The translations under genes and the position numbers were made by a program. 20,486 nt of DNA from CAYRZL01 sp964428795 (lineage in GTDB: Bacteria > Bacillota > Clostridia > Lachnospirales > Lachnospiraceae). The stretch spans positions 1 to 20,486 of the forward strand of contig CAYRZL010000050.1 of assembly GCA_964428795.1 (NCBI GenBank), read 5' to 3'. The notes beneath the pieces were generated by a model. The model searched no databases and was not told the DNA's origin. It saw only the letters and a list, made by a program, of their open reading frames with translations. Positions 6,825-14,361 of the stretch are shown piece by piece (position 1 is the first letter of the stretch; the number at the start of each line of letters is the position of its first letter).

Positions 6825-8714
6825 TTAAATATGAAATGTTTTGTGATACTCGTGTTTCACATTTTTCCAGCGGAAAAACAGACAGAGTGCCAGTATCAGA
6901 ATGCAGACCAGTCCGAGGAAAAACGTCATGATGTTGAAGCGCAGCACCGGAGTCAGACACAGCACAAAAGGAACAATACCCATCATGCATTCCAGAGTTA
7001 CATACAATGCCAGCTCTTCGCTCGAGGTATCCGTTTTCATGACAATGGAAACATAGATACTCAAAAAAATGTTGATCAATGCAAAGACCGGTATCTGTGT
7101 GGCGACAGACCATTGCTGCCAGCCTGAGAAAATGTCCAGGGCAAGATAAAATATACTTGTCCAGAGATAACGGATAAAAAGCCGGCGCATGATGCTGCTG
7201 TGGATCAGGATTCCTCTTGCCACACCGTTCCATATGAAAAAGGTATTGATACACATAATGACAATCCAGTAGTTCTGTTTCCTTGTGACCACATAAATCA
7301 AAGCATACAGGATCATCGCGATGACGCATCCGATATTTGCCAGATGCAAATATCTGCTTGTTTTATTGGACAGTTCCTGCGGAACCGGAAATACATCATC
7401 GTTTTTTTCCAGTGTTTGTTTGGATGGATCGGCAATCCATTTTTTCGGATTTCCCGATTTCAGTTTTGCCGGTGTATTTGTGTGTATCTCAGATTCAACG
7501 CCCAATGCTTTTAATTGCTCGAAAAATTCATTTTCTGTAGTAGCATCCACAAATCCGTCTGTAAAAGATATTACCATGCGGTTTTGAAAAGAGATACACT
7601 CCGCCTGAATACTGATGGTGGAAGAGTAAGCGCCGATATGATGCACATATTGCGCCATACTCTCCGGCAGCGCAAAGCGTCCCATGTTGGAAAAACATCC
7701 CGTCACAAAACGCTTTGACAGAAAATTGACAAACCGCAGACCGGGATCTTTCAGGAATAACGGGACGAGACGCATGGCCATGACCCGCTCAAAGGATCCG
7801 AGGGAATTGATCTTTCCGGTCAGATTTTCTTTTGTTATGATCGTTTCAAATTTTTCTGAAACAACAGCGCATATATCTTCCAGTGAATCCTCCCTGCCAA
7901 CCGGTTTGTAAGTGATCGGAAGTACCGCAAAGAAGTTTCGGGTGGTATCGGAGGGGAAAAAGCTTCGCAGATTAATAGGAATATCCACAACGATCGTTTT
8001 TTTCAAGTCAATGTTCTTCATATGAGTGATTATGGACTTGATAAAAACAGATACAAGAAATTCCGTCATAGTGGCATTGTATCTGTGGGCCAGTTCTAAA
8101 AGAGCGGCAGTGGAAACGATGCCTTCCGTTACATGAAGGTCAAGGTTTTCCCGGCGCTTCGGCCGGATCAGATGCACCCACAACGTCCTTTCATTCCGTG
8201 GTTTTTTTTCACCGGTATAGTATGTTTCAAATGCATCTGTATCCATGTCATCGATGTCCAACTGATTGACCAGAAGAGGGTCGTCGGTGGGCAGAATGCC
8301 GGGGTACAGGATATTCAGATATTGAGCCAGAATTGATTTCAGCAATTCAGCAGCGCCCACACCGTCAGATAAAACGTGGAACATTTCCAGGTTAATTCTT
8401 TTTTTATAGTAGGTAACTTCGAAAAGAAGCTCGTGATGTCCCGGATGGTATAATTTGGAGCAGGGAGAGCGATATTCTTCCCGAACCTGAGGAATCAGAT
8501 TGCTCTTTTCCGTATAGTACCAGAAGAGCCCTTTTCTGAGTATCTTTTGAAATTGCGGAAGCTGTTTTACTGACAGTTCTACTGCCTGCTGCAATGTATC
8601 CGGACAGACATTTTCATTTAATTCACAATAAAAGCGGAACACGCGGGTTTCCGAACTCTCGACGGTAGACGGGAAAATCTTAGCCGCATTATCCAGTTTA
8701 TCCCATTTTTTCAT
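6825..8714 (-). CDS. Condensation-fold acyltransferase fused to a C-terminal membrane domain
   Basis: The 629-residue protein begins with a soluble region of about 425 residues. It resembles the chloramphenicol-acetyltransferase/condensation superfamily (alcohol O-acetyltransferase, PapA5-like). The HHxxxDG active-site motif appears as FHVLSDG at 112-118: the first His is Phe, while the second His (H113), Asp117 and Gly118 are kept. A DIPINLRSFFPSDTTRNFF stretch at about 243-261 fits the second conserved region. After a polar linker a hydrophobic block at about 450-615 has some five or six membrane segments and ends in a basic tail. As I recall this is the DUF6320-type domain. It would acylate an unknown alcohol, amine or lipid at the inner face of the membrane. 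It stands alone with its own promoter and terminator. Confidence 0.7.
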   Translation of the reverse strand: MKKWDKLDNAAKIFPSTVESSETRVFRFYCELNENVCPDTLQQAVELSVKQLPQFQKILRKGLFWYYTEKSNLIPQVREEYRSPCSKLYHPGHHELLFEVTYYKKRINLEMFHVLSDGVGAAELLKSILAQYLNILYPGILPTDDPLLVNQLDIDDMDTDAFETYYTGEKKPRNERTLWVHLIRPKRRENLDLHVTEGIVSTAALLELAHRYNATMTEFLVSVFIKSIITHMKNIDLKKTIVVDIPINLRSFFPSDTTRNFFAVLPITYKPVGREDSLEDICAVVSEKFETIITKENLTGKINSLGSFERVMAMRLVPLFLKDPGLRFVNFLSKRFVTGCFSNMGRFALPESMAQYVHHIGAYSSTISIQAECISFQNRMVISFTDGFVDATTENEFFEQLKALGVESEIHTNTPAKLKSGNPKKWIADPSKQTLEKNDDVFPVPQELSNKTSRYLHLANIGCVIAMILYALIYVVTRKQNYWIVIMCINTFFIWNGVARGILIHSSIMRRLFIRYLWTSIFYLALDIFSGWQQWSVATQIPVFALINIFLSIYVSIVMKTDTSSEELALYVTLECMMGIVPFVLCLTPVLRFNIMTFFLGLVCILILALCLFFRWKNVKHEYHKTFHI

Positions 8715-8745
8715 AGGCGTATTACTCCTGTATTTTTATGAGAAT

Positions 8746-8803
8746 ATTATACATTATATTTTCTCCTGTTATAGTTTAAATTTTTCATTGATATATGTCA
8801 ATG
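8746..8803 (-). promoter_or_regulatory. Promoter region with palindrome for the acyltransferase gene
   Basis: On the minus strand TTGACA (8796-8801) is followed after 17 bases by TAAACT (8773-8778), a weak -10 box. Two TATAAT boxes lie further downstream (8753-8758 and 8746-8751) without clear -35 partners. The dyad CATTGA-TATATG-TCAATG (8786-8803, plus strand) overlaps the -35 box and is a candidate operator. Confidence 0.45.
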
Positions 8804-8833
8804 GATAAATCTTTTGATTTTATCTGAAATGCT

Positions 8834-8871
8834 TTGACATCCATGGTATGGAATGTTATGATTTACATAAC
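8834..8871 (+). promoter_or_regulatory. Promoter with operator-like dyad for the SH3b lipoprotein gene
   Basis: TTGACA (8834-8839) and TATGAT (8857-8862) are separated by exactly 17 bases. The dyad GTTATG-ATTTA-CATAAC (8855-8871) covers the -10 box and could be a repressor site. Confidence 0.7.
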
Positions 8872-8908
8872 TTGAGATTTGCAATGGTGTTTTTAAAGGA
8901 GCGGAAGG

Positions 8909-9523
8909 ATGAAAAGACTTATTTTGACTGCATTTGCAGCAGCTTTTGGAGTATTTGCAGCAGGATGCGGAGATGTTGTTACAGATACTGGAGAAACGTT
9001 GGTTATCAGCCAGGCGGAGGAGGATATCATTGGCGCCATCGAGGTGAATGTATCTGAAGATTCGCCGGAGGATGAGAGTACAGCCCTGGTAGAAATTACA
9101 GCAAAAAGTCTGAACGTCCGCGAACAGGCAAGCGCAGATTCTGCCCTGATAACTACGCTGAATGAAGGAGATCAGGAGGATTTCCTCGGTGAGGAAGGCG
9201 ACTGGTATAAAATCCGGGTGGAAGTAGACGGAGAGGAACGAACCGGGTATATTTCAGGTAATTATGCTGAGGTAATCGAACCGGATGCCGGAGAAAATTC
9301 TGACGTGGAAGAGGAAGCTCTGGGTGAAGTAGAGGTCACCGTGAAGTCGCTCAAGGTTCGCAGTGAGGCATCCACGTCAGGCAGTGTTCTCACCAGCCTG
9401 AAAAATGGTGAGGTGGTAGAATATTTTGGTGAGGAGGACGGATGGTATAAAGTTCGGGTGGAAGTGGACGGACAGATAAAAACAGGGTATATTTCGGCAG
9501 ATTTTGCAAAAGTCATGGAATAG
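8909..9523 (+). CDS. Two-SH3b-domain lipoprotein
   Basis: A 204-residue secreted lipoprotein. The N-terminus MKRLILTAFAAAFGVFAAGC is a signal peptide with a lipobox ending at Cys20. An acidic linker (about 21-58) leads to two bacterial SH3 domains, about 60-122 and 141-203. Each contains a VR-x-AS motif (SLNVREQAS, SLKVRSEAS) and a GDWYKIRVEVDG- or DGWYKVRVEVDG-type strand, followed by TGYIS. SH3b domains usually bind peptidoglycan stem peptides. No catalytic domain is attached, so it is a wall-binding or sensing protein rather than a hydrolase on its own. The two domains are similar enough to be a duplication. AAAGGAG upstream fixes the start. It is monocistronic. Confidence 0.87.
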   Translation: MKRLILTAFAAAFGVFAAGCGDVVTDTGETLVISQAEEDIIGAIEVNVSEDSPEDESTALVEITAKSLNVREQASADSALITTLNEGDQEDFLGEEGDWYKIRVEVDGEERTGYISGNYAEVIEPDAGENSDVEEEALGEVEVTVKSLKVRSEASTSGSVLTSLKNGEVVEYFGEEDGWYKVRVEVDGQIKTGYISADFAKVME

Positions 9524-9558
9524 TATCTTGAAAATAGAAGATAAGTGTGCTACATTAT

Positions 9559-9603
9559 CACAGGCTAATCGGCAATGATGCTACTTAGCCTGTGTTTTTT
9601 TTT
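9559..9603 (+). terminator. Rho-independent terminator of the SH3b lipoprotein gene
   Basis: CACAGGCTAA (9559-9568) pairs perfectly with TTAGCCTGTG (9585-9594) and is followed by nine T residues. Confidence 0.93.
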
Positions 9604-9662
9604 GCCAAGCATGCGAAAGAAAGCTCCGGTGGAGGTTTCTTTTGCAGCCAAGCATGCGAAAG
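9604..9662 (-). repeat. Dispersed 43-bp hairpin repeat, about 1.4 units, reverse orientation
   Basis: A 16-bp direct repeat GCCAAGCATGCGAAAG (9604-9619 and 9647-9662) has a 43-base period. Between its copies lies a hairpin (9616-9642) with arms AAAGAAAGCTCC and GGAGGTTTCTTT, one internal mismatch and a 3-base loop. It is the reverse complement of the repeats at 12238-12322. Its end supplies the first bases of the MATE gene's AAAGGAGGG ribosome site. Confidence 0.85.
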
Positions 9663-9673
9663 GAGGGTCAGTC

Positions 9674-11068
9674 ATGCGTAATATTTTTAAAGGTTTAAAT
9701 AGTACAAAAAATCTGACAGAAGGAAAGCCCATCAGTCTGATTATGGCTTTTGGAATTCCGCTGCTTTTAGGACTTTTGTTTCAGCAGTTTTATAATATGG
9801 TGGATTCCATAATCGTGGGACAGACGCTGGGTGTAAATGCGTTGGCTGCGGTAGGTTCCACAGGCTCTATTAACTTCATGATCGTTGGTTTCTGTATAGG
9901 AGTGTGCAATGGATTTGGCATTCCGATTGCCCAGAGTTTTGGGGCAAAGGATTTTGAGAATCTTCGAAAGTACATTACAAACAGCGTGTGGGTGTCGGTA
10001 ATATTTGCGGCAGGTCTTACGATAGCGGTGGGATTGCTGACCCGCCAGATCCTGATCTGGATGCAGACGCCGGATACAATCCTTGATATGGCATACAGCT
10101 ACATATTTATTGTGTTTATGGGAATACCTGCCATCTTTTTGTATAATATGGCAGCATCTATTCTGCGTTCACTGGGGAACAGTGTGACCCCGCTGTTGTT
10201 TTTGATTTTTTCATCTTTGCTGAATATTGTTCTTGATCTGGTTATGGTACCAAGACTGGGTGTGGCAGGAGCAGGAATTGCAACTGTGAGTGCCCAGGTG
10301 ATTGCAGGTTTTATATGCTTGTTCTATATGATCCGAAAATATAAGTTTTTGGAAATTCAGGGAAAGGACTGGCGTTTCAGCAGGAAACATGCAGGAAAGC
10401 TGTGCGGCATGGGTGTACCCATGGGATTACAGTATTCTGTAACAGCTATCGGAAGCGTCATTTTGCAAAGTGCGGTCAACTGCCTTGGAGAAATTGCAGT
10501 GGCGGCTATGACAGCAGGAAGCAAAATAAGCATTTTTGCCTGCTGTCCTCTGGATGCTATGGGGTCTACCATGGCGACCTATGGGGGACAGAATGTGGGT
10601 GCAAAGCGTCTGGACCGTGTGGACCGGGGCATGAAGGATTGTATCAAATTGGGTATTATATATGCCATTCTTGCGTTTATAGTGATGCTGTTATTCGGAA
10701 AGCATCTGGCACTCCTGTTTGTAGATTCTTCCGAAACACAGTTGATACAGTATGTGTATATGTTTTTGCTTGCAAATTCCGGAGCGTATATTTTGCTTGC
10801 TCTGGTAGATATCGTTCGGTTTATGATACAGGGTCTGGGATATTCTACTTTCGCCATTTTGGCAGGTGTTTGTGAAATGGTGGCAAGAGCTGTGGCGGGA
10901 TTTTTGCTGGTTCCGGTATTTGGATTTAAGGGGGCAATTTTTGCCAGCCCTCTGGCGTGGGTTTTTGCAGATTTATTTCTGATTCCGGCTTATATGTATG
11001 TCATGAAACGGTTACGCAGGAAATTTGAAGGAGAAGGGCATATCAGGAGCAGTTATAAAATAAGCTAA
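9674..11068 (+). CDS. MATE family multidrug/sodium antiporter
   Basis: The 464-residue protein has about 12 membrane segments in two related halves, the normal size for the MATE (multi-antimicrobial extrusion) family. Members export cationic drugs and metabolites in exchange for Na+ or H+. Family signatures include PLLLGLLFQQFYNMVDSIIVG near residue 20 (two adjoining pieces), GFGIPIAQSFGA, ASILRSLGNSVTPL, and PMGLQYSVTAIGS at the start of the second half. The start at 9674 is chosen over the in-frame ATG at 9575. The 9575 ATG lies inside the upstream terminator, and AAAGGAGGG is correctly placed for 9674. No clear promoter is visible after the terminator, so the repeat-containing leader may carry it. 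The substrate is unknown. Confidence 0.92.
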   Translation: MRNIFKGLNSTKNLTEGKPISLIMAFGIPLLLGLLFQQFYNMVDSIIVGQTLGVNALAAVGSTGSINFMIVGFCIGVCNGFGIPIAQSFGAKDFENLRKYITNSVWVSVIFAAGLTIAVGLLTRQILIWMQTPDTILDMAYSYIFIVFMGIPAIFLYNMAASILRSLGNSVTPLLFLIFSSLLNIVLDLVMVPRLGVAGAGIATVSAQVIAGFICLFYMIRKYKFLEIQGKDWRFSRKHAGKLCGMGVPMGLQYSVTAIGSVILQSAVNCLGEIAVAAMTAGSKISIFACCPLDAMGSTMATYGGQNVGAKRLDRVDRGMKDCIKLGIIYAILAFIVMLLFGKHLALLFVDSSETQLIQYVYMFLLANSGAYILLALVDIVRFMIQGLGYSTFAILAGVCEMVARAVAGFLLVPVFGFKGAIFASPLAWVFADLFLIPAYMYVMKRLRRKFEGEGHIRSSYKIS

Positions 11069-11113
11069 AACGATAAAATTTCCATTTTGTTTCATAATTT
11101 TTAATTTGAAAAG

Positions 11114-11160
11114 GACAGATACTAGAATGAGACAGTTTCATTTTAGTATCTGTCTTTTTT
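11114..11160 (+). terminator. Terminator of the MATE gene
   Basis: GACAGATACTA (11114-11124) pairs perfectly with TAGTATCTGTC (11144-11154). The inner sequence can pair further (AATGA with TCATT), and six T residues follow. Confidence 0.92.
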
Positions 11161-11215
11161 ATAACTGTTTAAAACAGTTGCTTTTTAAATATAGATTTTG
11201 GAAAGGAGAAGAATT

Positions 11216-11617
11216 ATGAACGAAATTGCGATTGCATCTGTGCCCATACAGGAGTGGGAAGAAACCTACGATGTGCAGCAGGCACTGAGAGAAGGTACGA
11301 TTTTTCCACAGTTGAAAAAGCCTTTTTTTGTGGAAGATGAGATGAAACAAAGAGAAGTGATGCCATTGACGGACTGCGAGTCTCAGCTTTTGGAAATTCA
11401 GCAGGTGACATTCTTTCTGACGGATCTGACACTTTATCTGGATACACACCCGGAGGATACGGGGGCAAGTGACAGACGAAAGGAATTGCAGAAAAAGAGA
11501 AAAGAGCTGATGGCGCAATTTGCAATGGACTATTATCCGTTGAGTATGCAATGTGAAGGTGAACAGGTAAAAGAGCCTGTGCCTTGGGAAAGGGAGGACA
11601 TTTATGTGGCTTTATGA
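11216..11617 (+). CDS. cotJA-cotJB: CotJA-CotJB fusion, spore coat protein
   Basis: The 133-residue protein joins two coat proteins usually encoded separately. Residues 8-38 (VPIQEWEETYDVQQAL, GTIFPQLKKPF) match CotJA. Residues about 55-112 (LLEIQQVTFFLTDLTLYLDTH, then KRKELMAQFAMDYYPLS) match CotJB. A short acidic tail overlaps the next gene. In Bacillus subtilis the cotJ operon is expressed in the mother cell, and its products sit in the inner spore coat. The start at 11216 is placed by AAAGGAGAAG; an in-frame ATG at 11198 would overlap that ribosome site. The next gene, cotJC, overlaps the end by 14 bases, so the two are translationally coupled. I see no stop codon or ribosome site between the two modules. 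No sigma-E or sigma-K promoter could be placed with confidence. Confidence 0.82.
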   Translation: MNEIAIASVPIQEWEETYDVQQALREGTIFPQLKKPFFVEDEMKQREVMPLTDCESQLLEIQQVTFFLTDLTLYLDTHPEDTGASDRRKELQKKRKELMAQFAMDYYPLSMQCEGEQVKEPVPWEREDIYVAL

Positions 11618-12221
11618 GAAAAATCTGGAGTATCCGGTTAAGATAACGAAAACCTGTCCGAAAACAGCGCAGCTGATCATCAGTCAATATGGCGGTCCGG
11701 ATGGTGAGCTGTCAGCTTCCATGCGGTATCTGGCGCAGCGTTATACGATGCCTGTTCGAGAAGTGGGTGGCTTGCTGACGGACATTGGTACGGAAGAACT
11801 GGCGCATATGGAAATTATTTGTGCCATGGTATATCAGTTGACAAAAAATCTTACGATTGAAGAGGCAAAGACAGCGGGATTTGATGCGTATTATATCGAT
11901 CATACTACAGCGCTCTGGCCCCAGGCGGCAGCAGGACTTCCGTTTTCCGCCATTGAGTTTCAGTCCAAGGGAGATGCCATCACAGATTTGACGGAAAACC
12001 TGGCTGCGGAGCAGAAAGCACGAACGGTCTATGACAACCTTCTGCGCATGATCGATGATCCGGAGGTAAGAGATCCGCTGAAATTTTTGCGTGCACGGGA
12101 AATCGTGCATTTTCAGCGTTTCGGTGAGGCACTGGAGAGAACGAAGGACAGATTAGATGCAAAGAATTTTTATTATTTTAATCCGGAATTTGACAAGCAG
12201 TTCAAACATGATATGATATAA
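11604..12221 (+). CDS. cotJC: CotJC, manganese-catalase-like spore coat protein
   Basis: A 205-residue protein of the manganese catalase family, typical CotJC length. The dinuclear-metal ligands can be placed: E35 (GGPDGELSAS), E65 and H68 (IGTEELAHME), E136 (NLAAEQKAR) and H169 (REIVHFQRF). The family breaks down hydrogen peroxide; in CotJC the protein is part of the spore coat and may also cross-link or protect it. The ribosome site GGGAGG sits inside the preceding cotJA-cotJB gene, and the frames overlap by 14 bases. No hairpin terminator follows directly; the tandem hairpin repeats 17 bases downstream may serve. Confidence 0.93.
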   Translation: MWLYEKNLEYPVKITKTCPKTAQLIISQYGGPDGELSASMRYLAQRYTMPVREVGGLLTDIGTEELAHMEIICAMVYQLTKNLTIEEAKTAGFDAYYIDHTTALWPQAAAGLPFSAIEFQSKGDAITDLTENLAAEQKARTVYDNLLRMIDDPEVRDPLKFLRAREIVHFQRFGEALERTKDRLDAKNFYYFNPEFDKQFKHDMI

Positions 12222-12237
12222 TAAGTTTTTCTTGACA

Positions 12238-12322
12238 AAAGAAACCTCCACCGGAGCTTTCTTTTGCATGCTTGGCAACAAAAGAAACCTTCACCGGAGC
12301 TTTCTATTGCATGCTTGGCAAC
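12238..12322 (+). repeat. Two tandem 43-bp hairpin repeats
   Basis: Units begin at 12238 and 12281. Each has a 27-base hairpin (arms AAAGAAACCTCC / GGAGCTTTCTTT in the first) followed by TGCATGCTTGGCAAC. The second unit differs by CTTC for CTCC and TAT for TTT. The same unit occurs at 9604-9662 (reversed), 14308-14349 and 18236-18277. Confidence 0.9.
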
Positions 12323-12327
12323 AGAAG

Positions 12328-12371
12328 TATCGTACTGCGATATAGTAAAATATATCGCAGTGCGATATAAT
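12328..12371 (+). promoter_or_regulatory. 40-bp near-perfect palindrome with TATAAT, PadR-type operator candidate
   Basis: TATCGTACTGCGATATA (12328-12344) and TATATCGCAGTGCGATA (12351-12367) are inverted copies with 16 of 17 positions pairing and a 6-base spacer. TATAAT overlaps the right end (12366-12371), which suggests a repressible promoter. The PadR-like remnant lies about 50 bases downstream, so autoregulation is the simplest reading. Confidence 0.6.
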
Positions 12372-12417
12372 TTGCCGCGATGTATAGAAAGCTGTGAGAC
12401 CGGCGGATATCCGGTGA

Positions 12418-12624
12418 ATGACAGAGACTTCCTTTTACATATTATTGTGTCTGCAGGAGCAAAATCATGGCTACTGTATTGTTCAGAGGGTAAAAGAACT
12501 GACCAATGGAGAGATCAGTTTAGGCCCGGGGACTATGTATGGCAGCCTGTCTAAGATGGAGAAAGATGGTCTGATTTGTTCTTTATCTGGTTATTTTTCT
12601 TCAGTTTGCCGGACAGTATTTTAA
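12418..12624 (+). pseudogene. Truncated PadR-family regulator
   Basis: The first 48 or so residues match the N-terminal winged helix of PadR regulators: TSFYILLCLQEQNHGYCIV, then ISLGPGTMYGSLSKMEKDGLI. Immediately after DGLI, where intact PadR proteins continue into the wing and dimerisation helix, the sequence changes to an unrelated 16-residue tail and stops. Another frame after the break can be read as a short hydrophobic stretch ending in FKFKKRIG. This fits a deletion that joined padR to the end of a neighbouring membrane-protein gene. The protein lacks its dimerisation part and is probably inactive. Confidence 0.75.
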
Positions 12625-12645
12625 GTTCAAAAAACGAATAGGATA

Positions 12646-12670
12646 GGAAGCTCCGGGGGAGCTTCCTTTT
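12646..12670. terminator. Strong hairpin terminator
   Basis: GGAAGCTCC (12646-12654) pairs with GGAGCTTCC (12658-12666) around GGG, followed by TTTT. It lies downstream of both the PadR remnant and the convergent flavodoxin-fold gene and can serve both. Confidence 0.8.
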
Positions 12671-12701
12671 CGTTCTGCATGTAAAAGAATTTGAGGTCTG
12701 C

Positions 12702-13649
12702 TTAGATTGCAGGGAATTTCAGGTTTTTGTATTTGCCATATTTTGCCTGAACAATATCCATGTTTTCAAAGAAGTTAATTCTTGTCTGGATGATTTCATT
12801 CAGATGCTCCGCCCGTGCTGCATTTACGTTGCGGTCACGGATCAGTCCGTTTTCTGCCAGAACAAATTTGTATTCGCCATTCTCATCCTTTACCAGATCT
12901 CCGCCTGCACCGCAGACCGCACATTCAAATGGAAATTCGATGCCGTCCCAGTGCTTGTCGCCTTTGTAGATCAGTGCGGAATGGCATCTCGGACACATAC
13001 CCTGATCCGGGTCGCCAAGCCAGCCTCTTTCCTCTACCGGAGTCCGGATTGCTTTTATGATATTCTCCCCCATTTTGTGTGCACGCTCAATCTGCTCATC
13101 TCTCAACAGAACGTTGCCCGGACGACCATTTCTGGTGGCCATCATCTGGTCAACTACATTGATGGACTGCGTAAACATGGTAGCCCCCATGCCTTCCAAA
13201 GCCAGTGTCTGCCAGTCGTGACAGGAGCCGCCCACTGCGATCAGACCGCCGACCATATGGGGATCTTCTTTCAGTTCGCCGATTTCCAGACGGAAGGACA
13301 GCTCATAAGCAAGAAAACGCTGTGCAAATTTCAGATACAGGGAGCTTGGGGTCAGATCGTATGTGGGAACGCCTACGATGATACCGTTGCAGGTCTGCAT
13401 TTCATTTACGACCCTGTCCATGTCATCTTTGGCTTTCAGCACACAGCCTTTGTATGTACCTTTTCCCATTGCAACGTCTCCCATCTGCATGGTACAGCTT
13501 TCGCAGCCGATACAGTGCTTGATGTGATAATCGAACAGATTGATCAGTTTGCATTCTGCACCAGCCTCCTGACAGGCGAGAAGCGCTTCTTTTACCAGAA
13601 TTTCACTGTTTCCGTTGTGGCGTCCGGCTACAATACCCAATACTTTCAT
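12702..13649 (-). CDS. Flavodoxin-fold NAD(P)H-dependent oxidoreductase with C-terminal zinc ribbon
   Basis: The 315-residue protein has an N-terminal NADPH-dependent FMN-reductase/flavodoxin fold. GRHNGNSEILVKEAL at 9-23 is the FMN phosphate loop, and GVPTYDLTPSSLYLKF at 93-108 is the second flavin-contact loop. A cysteine group CIGCESC (46-52) plus C69 lies at the position where iron-sulfur flavoproteins carry their cluster motif, but the spacing is not one I can assign. Residues 219-246 (CPRC, CAVC) form a zinc ribbon that ordinary FMN reductases lack, followed by a helical tail. It probably transfers electrons from a reduced pyridine nucleotide or ferredoxin to an unknown acceptor. It has its own promoter, and AGGAGG lies before the ATG. 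There are no operon partners. Confidence 0.78.
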   Translation of the reverse strand: MKVLGIVAGRHNGNSEILVKEALLACQEAGAECKLINLFDYHIKHCIGCESCTMQMGDVAMGKGTYKGCVLKAKDDMDRVVNEMQTCNGIIVGVPTYDLTPSSLYLKFAQRFLAYELSFRLEIGELKEDPHMVGGLIAVGGSCHDWQTLALEGMGATMFTQSINVVDQMMATRNGRPGNVLLRDEQIERAHKMGENIIKAIRTPVEERGWLGDPDQGMCPRCHSALIYKGDKHWDGIEFPFECAVCGAGGDLVKDENGEYKFVLAENGLIRDRNVNAARAEHLNEIIQTRINFFENMDIVQAKYGKYKNLKFPAI

Positions 13650-13686
13650 TTCTTTTCCTCCTAAAATGTGTTACTGCTTTATTTTT

Positions 13687-13753
13687 GTTCTGCGCGATAT
13701 ATCTGCAGCAGAATTGTTGATTAAATTTTAGCATCAAAGAATGTTGGAATCAA
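13687..13753 (-). promoter_or_regulatory. Promoter and leader dyad of the flavodoxin-fold gene
   Basis: On the minus strand TTGATT (13748-13753) and TAAAAT (13725-13730) are 17 bases apart. Downstream, the inverted repeat TTCTGC ... GCAGAA surrounds the sequence GCGATATATCTGCA near 13690-13712 and could be an operator. Confidence 0.6.
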
Positions 13754-13872
13754 TGAAAGTACTCATTTCAAAACATGCAACAATTTTATACAAACATGCT
13801 TTTTTGTAATGCAAAATCCGGTTTATCGCTTTGACGGAAGGCTGTGGCTCCGGATGCTTTGGGGATTGTGAG

Positions 13873-14097
13873 GCATCGCATGTCCATAAGTCCTGCTAAG
13901 AGGATGATTTTCTTTCGCACTTCTTTGCACTGGTTTTTTCTCAGAAGGGGACAGACAATCCTTTATTTGCGCCTGCGCAACAAAAATGGGTTGTTGCTCG
14001 GCGCATTTGATTCTCTGTCCCCTTCTGGCAAAATCAGCGTGCAATTCAGAGCAAAAGAAAATCATCCTCTTGCAGTCCTTCCTTGACATTGCGATGC
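13873..14097 (-). repeat. Palindromic unit, copy L
   Basis: The unit is bounded by GCATCGCA (13873-13880) and TGCGATGC (14090-14097). Stem 1 is an 18-bp perfect pair (13898-13915 with 14054-14071). Stem 2 is the 14-bp pair CAGAAGGGGACAGA (13942-13955) with 14014-14027. The apical part pairs TGCGCC with GGCGCA. It is homologous, in reverse orientation, to copy R. Confidence 0.88.
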
Positions 14098-14361
14098 ATT
14101 TACGTTGCCAAGCAACAACCCTTTTACCGATTTGGGTGGCTTCGCCGCTGTTGATTTTCTGTCAGCTTTTGCGCCGCAGGCGCCAAACGCTAAAGGTTTA
14201 CCGGGGAAGTATTTACGCCGCAACGAAAAAATGTAGATGTTTTCAAAAGACGCAGACGATTTGTCGTTGTGCGATTTTGCTGTGGTGTCAGTTTGTTTTG
14301 AAAGCAAAAAGAAACTTCCACCGGAAATTTCTTTCGCATGCTTGGCAACGTAAATGCATCG
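14092..14361. repeat. Central segment with 22-bp perfect inverted repeat
   Basis: The 22 bases at 14092-14113 are the exact reverse complement of 14340-14361; the core is TTACGTTGCCAAGC. Between them is a GC-rich hairpin GCGCC-GCA-GGCGC near 14171-14183 and one unit of the dispersed hairpin repeat. Confidence 0.85.
14308..14349 (+). repeat. Dispersed hairpin repeat, one unit inside the composite element
   Basis: The 27-base hairpin (14308-14334) has TTCC/GGAA at the top of the stem where the other copies have CTCC/GGAG, so pairing is kept. It is followed by GCATGCTTGGCAAC (14336-14349), which also forms part of the 22-bp inverted repeat. Confidence 0.85.

Noticed and set aside
9575..9673. 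Upstream start for the MATE gene
   Set aside because: The ATG at 9575 lies in the loop of the preceding terminator and its frame crosses the T-run and the repeat; the start at 9674 has a proper ribosome site.
12238..12322. Short CRISPR-like tandem repeat
   Set aside because: The units are contiguous with no unique spacers, contain a hairpin, and occur singly elsewhere; no cas genes are present.
12804..13664. 286-codon plus-strand frame
   Set aside because: It is antisense to the well-supported flavodoxin-fold gene, which has clear motifs, promoter and ribosome site.
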